Below are positions 12,137 to 15,471 of a stretch of 15,471 bases of DNA, one piece after another (the stretch's first letter is position 1; the number at the start of each line of letters is the position of its first letter). Below the pieces are notes generated by a model. It searched no databases. It saw only the letters and a program-made list of their open reading frames with translations, and was not told the origin of the DNA. A program made the translations under genes and the position numbers. The DNA comes from Desulfobacterales bacterium (GTDB lineage Bacteria > Desulfobacterota > Desulfobacteria > Desulfobacterales > UBA11574). The stretch lies in NCBI GenBank assembly GCA_030601485.1, contig JAUVTO010000021.1, positions 1 through 15,471 of the forward strand. The letters are read 5' to 3'.

Positions 12137-13291
12137 TTATTCTCCACGATCCATAACCTGAGAACATTTTAAGAGCACACCTCCGCCAAGGGCAATGAGG
12201 CTGCTTATCATAAACAGTTTAAACAACCCCATGGTTTCAAAAAGATAGCCGCTAATAAAAAATCCAACCATTAAGCCGAGCCCATAGGTTGTCGCATTAT
12301 TTACTGCCTGTCCCAGCGTCTTGGTCTCATCAGGCGTTAATGAATCAATATATAGAATACTTGCCACATGAAACGTTCCGTAGGTAACCGCGTGAAAAAT
12401 TTGTAACAGCAGAAGTGCTGCCGGAGATATGGCAAAAAAGAGTCCAAACCATCTTAAGGCCGCCACCATGAATGAAAAGACCAGAACATTATCCATGGAA
12501 AAGCGTTTGAATATGCTGTCCGATTTTATCATAACCAGAATTTCGGCAATCGAAGCCAGGGCCCATGAAATCCCGATAAATGTATTACCGTATCCCAGGT
12601 TTTCAAGATGAATGGAATAAAACCCATAATATGTTCCATGGCTGACCAGCATTAAAAATGCACAGAACAAAAAAACAGTAAAACGCGGCTTTAAAAGAAC
12701 TTTGACATTTACGGAAAAAGAGGTCTGTTTTTTAATCTGAATATCAGGAATTTTGGTGGAAATGACAGCCTGTGCAATAGACACGGCAAAAATGAACACA
12801 AGAATTATTTCAATGGAATAAAGATCTATTATCCTGCCCAGCATGATGACCGTGGTGATAAACGCTATAGTGCCCCATGCTCTTAATCTCCCATAACTTT
12901 TCTTTTCTGTACCCAATACATCCATGGTAAAGGCTTCCAGAAAGGAAATGATCGGGGAATAAAATATGCCATAGAAGACAGTGATAACAAGCATCGGCCA
13001 AAAATCTGTGGTATAGAAATAAAAAACCCAAATTGCGGTACTGATAAAATTACATGAAATATATATCGGTCTTCTGATTTTAAATCGGTCCGCCAAAGCT
13101 CCCCAGACCAGTGGAAATAAAACCAATGCCACCGACCGTATCGCTGACAGAATGCCTATCTGAAAACCACTGAACTTGAGATGATAGCAGTATAAATTAA
13201 AATAGGGCAAAAAAATGCCCATTACACTAAAGTATAAAAAATACTGGGAACCGATAATAAATTTAAATGAATTTCTGAAATTTTTATCCAT
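12137..13291 (-). CDS. MFS transporter of the HcaT/MFS_1-like type
   Basis: A 384-residue inner-membrane protein with about twelve hydrophobic helices and no signal peptide, resembling the MFS_1-like (3-phenylpropionate/HcaT, nucleoside permease-like) branch of the major facilitator superfamily. Typical elements are YFLYFSVMGIFLPYFNLYCY in helix 1, FQIGILSAIRSVALVLFPL in helix 2, the loop GALADRFKIRRP and, at the domain border, TEKKSYGRLRAWGTIAF; the second half contains ENLGYGNTFIGISWALASIAE. Substrate is unknown. The ATG at 13291-13289 lacks a clear ribosome binding site. It lies upstream of rpmH in the same direction, 184 bases away, where dnaA is often found in other genomes; it may have its own promoter in the 215-base gap shared with the divergent era gene. 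Confidence 0.87.
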   Translation of the reverse strand: MDKNFRNSFKFIIGSQYFLYFSVMGIFLPYFNLYCYHLKFSGFQIGILSAIRSVALVLFPLVWGALADRFKIRRPIYISCNFISTAIWVFYFYTTDFWPMLVITVFYGIFYSPIISFLEAFTMDVLGTEKKSYGRLRAWGTIAFITTVIMLGRIIDLYSIEIILVFIFAVSIAQAVISTKIPDIQIKKQTSFSVNVKVLLKPRFTVFLFCAFLMLVSHGTYYGFYSIHLENLGYGNTFIGISWALASIAEILVMIKSDSIFKRFSMDNVLVFSFMVAALRWFGLFFAISPAALLLLQIFHAVTYGTFHVASILYIDSLTPDETKTLGQAVNNATTYGLGLMVGFFISGYLFETMGLFKLFMISSLIALGGGVLLKCSQVMDRGE

Positions 13292-13506
13292 GTGTGTTTA
13301 GTACGGCATTTATAGACAAAAAACAATTTTTTTGATTGCTTGCAACGCATTAACTTACCTTTACAAGCTCATGGCAAGATGTTAATTTAACATAAATTCC
13401 CTATTGCCGGAATCTTACAGGTTCAACTGTTTCATGGATACAAAATTTTAAAATATACGGGCAGTTTTCATAAGAATCAATTCAGGTTTTGGGTGAAAGG
13501 TATAAC

Positions 13507-14412
13507 ATGCCGGATATAGAGGATAAGTTTGCTGATTTTAAATCCGGGTTTGTGGCCATTGTGGGGGCGCCCAATGTGGGCAAATCCACGCTTTTAAACC
13601 AGATGCTGGGCGAAAAAATTTCCATTACGTCCAAAAAACCCCAAACCACCCGCAACCGTATCCTCGGTGTTTTGCACAGACCGGGTTCACAACTTGCCTT
13701 CATCGACACCCCGGGGATCCATATAGCAAAACGCCCGTTGAACATCAGGATTGTGGAAACAGCGCTTTCAGCTTTAGGAAACGTGGATATTATCCTTGTT
13801 ATGGTTGATGTGGCAAATCCGGATCCGGATTCGGAAGATTTGCTGGTAAAAAAACTCGAAAAAATAAAACAGCCGGTTGTTCTTGCCCTTAACAAAACAG
13901 ATCTGGTTAAAAAACCGGCACTCCTTTCAGTCATAGACAAATGGGCAAAGGCGTATTCCTTTAAAGCCATCATCCCGGTCTCCGCCATACTTGGCCAGAT
14001 TGAAGATTTGATTGACGCCATGGAGGCGCTGCTGCCCAAAGGCCCGCCCTTTTTTCCCGAAGATACCCTGACCGATATGTCGGAACGTTTTATTGCTGCT
14101 GAAATGATCCGTGAACAGGTTTTCCGATTAACCGGTCAGGAAATACCTTATTCCACCGCCGTAACCATAGATTCATTTTCCGAAAAGAAAAAAGGGAAGC
14201 TTGTAAAAATTCATGCAACCATTCATGTTGAGCGGACGTCACAAAAAGGGATGATCATCGGCAAAAACGGGAGCAAGCTGAAAATGATCGGTACGGAAGC
14301 AAGAAAAGAAATAGAACGGATGTTGGGGACCAAGGTCTTTCTCGCCCTCTTTGTCCGTGTACATAAAAACTGGGGAAAAGATACCAAGGCACTTAGAAAA
14401 TTCGGCTACTGA
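13507..14412 (+). CDS. era: GTPase Era
   Basis: A 301-residue protein of standard length. Era binds 16S rRNA and helps mature the small ribosomal subunit. The GTPase motifs are in order: G1 GAPNVGKS (20-27), the QTTRNR switch region (46-51), G3 DTPG (67-70), G4 NKTD (129-132) and G5 SAI (159-161). The C-terminal KH domain has GMIIGKNGSKLKMIG with GKNG at 252-255, and the protein ends in LFVRVHKNWGKDTKALRKFGY as Era usually does. The frame is open from TTG 13489, but ATG 13507 is preceded by GAAAGG at the right distance and starts the normal N-terminus. Its stop overlaps the start of the ATP-grasp gene (TGATG). It may have a promoter in the gap shared with the divergent MFS gene, although none is obvious. 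Confidence 0.97.
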   Translation: MPDIEDKFADFKSGFVAIVGAPNVGKSTLLNQMLGEKISITSKKPQTTRNRILGVLHRPGSQLAFIDTPGIHIAKRPLNIRIVETALSALGNVDIILVMVDVANPDPDSEDLLVKKLEKIKQPVVLALNKTDLVKKPALLSVIDKWAKAYSFKAIIPVSAILGQIEDLIDAMEALLPKGPPFFPEDTLTDMSERFIAAEMIREQVFRLTGQEIPYSTAVTIDSFSEKKKGKLVKIHATIHVERTSQKGMIIGKNGSKLKMIGTEARKEIERMLGTKVFLALFVRVHKNWGKDTKALRKFGY

Positions 14413-15266
14413 TGATTTTGTCTTATCACCCCTGCTTTGAAGCAGACAAAAATATACTTTGTGCCGGGCGGGAGCCGGCCGCTGATGACCTTGCGGCAAT
14501 TAAGGCTGCCCATGCCGTGATCCTGCCCCAGGGATGCCGTCGATCCCTGTACGAAATGGCACATAACAACTGCAGACATGTGTTTCCTAATTTTGATTCA
14601 AGATTCCAATATGCGGGTAAAATCGGTCAGGTTCGATTATTTCAGGAAAAAAATGTACCTCATCCAAGAACCCAAACCTATTTGAATGTCGAAACATTTT
14701 CCGAACACCATGGCGGTTTTCCCGCAACGCCGGCGTTTGATTTTCCGTTTGTATTCAAATTCGACTGGGGAGGGGAAGGGTACCAGGTTTATCTTATACA
14801 GTCCGCCTCGGAATGTAAGGATATTTTGCAAACCGCCAGGGACTATGAAGACAGCGGCCATACCGGATTTATAATTCAGGAATATATCCCTTCAAACAAC
14901 CGGTCGTTGAGAGTTGTGGTCATCGGCCAAACCGTTGTTTCTTACTGGCGGGTTCAAAGCGGCACCCGGAATTTTTGCTCAAATCTTGCCAGAGGAGCGG
15001 TTATCGATGCCCACGCCGATCCGGACTTGCAGGCCTTGGCGGTGACATCGGTAAAGGCTTTTTGTTCTCGAACCGGGATCAACCTGGCTGGCTTTGATCT
15101 GCTTTTTTCATCCCAAAAAAAACGCAGCACACCGCTTTTTCTTGAAATAAACTATTATTTCGGCCGAAGGGGTCTGGGGGGGGGCGAAAGGTTTTATGAA
15201 ATATTAATTGCGGAAATCGAAAAATGGATTGACCGTATCAATCTGAGATTGGCCCGAACTTCTTGA
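14412..15266 (+). CDS. ATP-grasp protein, RimK-like
   Basis: A 284-residue cytoplasmic protein with an ATP-grasp fold of the RimK/glutathione-synthase type. Visible landmarks are VPHPRTQTYL (82-91) before the nucleotide-binding lobe, FVFKFDWGGEGYQV (113-126) with the ATP-binding Lys and glycine loop, IIQEYIP (154-160), LRVVVIGQTVVSYWRV (166-181), CSNLARGA (189-196), LAGFDLLFS (225-233) and the metal-ligand segment FLEINYYFG (243-251) with Glu245 and Asn247. Such enzymes join a carboxylate to an amine or thiol, often adding amino acids to a protein; the substrate here is unknown. Its ATG overlaps the era stop codon by one base, so translation is coupled, and an HNH gene begins 2 bases after its own stop. 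Confidence 0.82.
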   Translation: MILSYHPCFEADKNILCAGREPAADDLAAIKAAHAVILPQGCRRSLYEMAHNNCRHVFPNFDSRFQYAGKIGQVRLFQEKNVPHPRTQTYLNVETFSEHHGGFPATPAFDFPFVFKFDWGGEGYQVYLIQSASECKDILQTARDYEDSGHTGFIIQEYIPSNNRSLRVVVIGQTVVSYWRVQSGTRNFCSNLARGAVIDAHADPDLQALAVTSVKAFCSRTGINLAGFDLLFSSQKKRSTPLFLEINYYFGRRGLGGGERFYEILIAEIEKWIDRINLRLARTS

Positions 15267-15268
15267 AT

Positions 15269-15471
15269 ATGGAACCATTTGCAATAGATCTGGATGAAGA
15301 GGATATAAAGAGAGAAAGACGCAAGGCAAGGGAACTTCGGAGTTCCCAGTGGTGGAAACGTCGCCGGGCCAAAGGGGTCTGCCATTACTGCGGGCGCCCG
15401 ACGCCACCAAAAGAACTTACCATGGATCATATTGTTCCCATCTCCCGTGGCGGTCGAAGCACAAAAGGAAA
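15269..15471 (+). CDS. HNH endonuclease domain protein (partial, runs off the window)
   Basis: The frame begins MEPFAIDLDEEDIKRERRKA two bases after the ATP-grasp gene stop and stays open to the window edge (67 codons). It contains a zinc-finger-like CHYCGRP and the HNH core TMDHIVPISRGGRSTKG, matching the small HNH endonuclease family (McrA-type). The basic N-terminal stretch RERRKARELRSSQWWKRRR may bind DNA. The C-terminal half, with the last Cys pair and His expected of the family, lies outside the window. No ribosome binding site is seen, so it is probably translated by coupling with the upstream gene. Function in defence, mobility or DNA repair cannot be told apart. Confidence 0.8.
   Translation, partial: MEPFAIDLDEEDIKRERRKARELRSSQWWKRRRAKGVCHYCGRPTPPKELTMDHIVPISRGGRSTKG

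Noticed and set aside
13489..13506. TTG 13489 as the start of era
   Set aside because: The ATG at 13507 has GAAAGG at proper spacing and gives the usual Era N-terminus.

Overview
The window looks like the chromosome of a Gram-negative, anaerobic deltaproteobacterium, most likely a Desulfobacterales-type sulfate reducer (Desulfobacterota). This is inferred from gene content, moderately AT-rich DNA and the style of dispersed repeats; there is no rRNA or other decisive marker. All genes found are bacterial housekeeping or conserved hypotheticals. No tRNA, rRNA, CRISPR array, prophage or intact transposase was seen.

Left part (1-5.6 kb, mostly + strand). The first 0.6 kb is a scrap heap of two defence-type genes: a HipA-like kinase fragment on + meets a frameshifted DNA methyltransferase fragment on -. 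Then come a DUF169 protein, a stand-alone KH-domain RNA-binding protein (KhpA type, - strand), and a two-gene unit whose products look like the N- and C-terminal halves of RdgC. Last are the gamma-like and beta subunits of a sodium-pumping decarboxylase.

Centre (5.6-12 kb, - strand). This is the classic origin-proximal cluster, read right to left: rpmH, rnpA, yidD, yidC, jag/khpB, mnmE, followed by a YkgJ-type Cys-cluster gene and a 115-residue hypothetical gene. It makes ribosomal protein L34, the RNase P protein, the membrane insertase with its helper, an RNA chaperone and a tRNA-modifying GTPase. A perfect 16-bp ParB-binding site (parS) abuts the mnmE stop codon, agreeing with a location near oriC, although dnaA, parA and parB are not in the window. 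rpmH is preceded by an MFS transporter gene rather than dnaA.

Right part (13.5-15.5 kb, + strand). Era GTPase, a RimK-like ATP-grasp ligase and the start of an HNH endonuclease gene are packed end to end.

The least expected layer is non-coding. Four small elements (124-151 bp) share 19-bp ends of the form GAYGGYNTCGTAAAAAGTC and each is flanked by a 6-7 bp direct repeat (one copy with a mismatch), so they are MITE-like elements that moved by transposition. Their centres differ, as if one set of ends carries exchangeable palindromic cores. Two of them bracket khpA, one sits just upstream of the rdgC-like gene, and one splits jag from mnmE. A second repeat family lies between yidD and yidC, and a third imperfect palindrome lies between the two decarboxylase genes.
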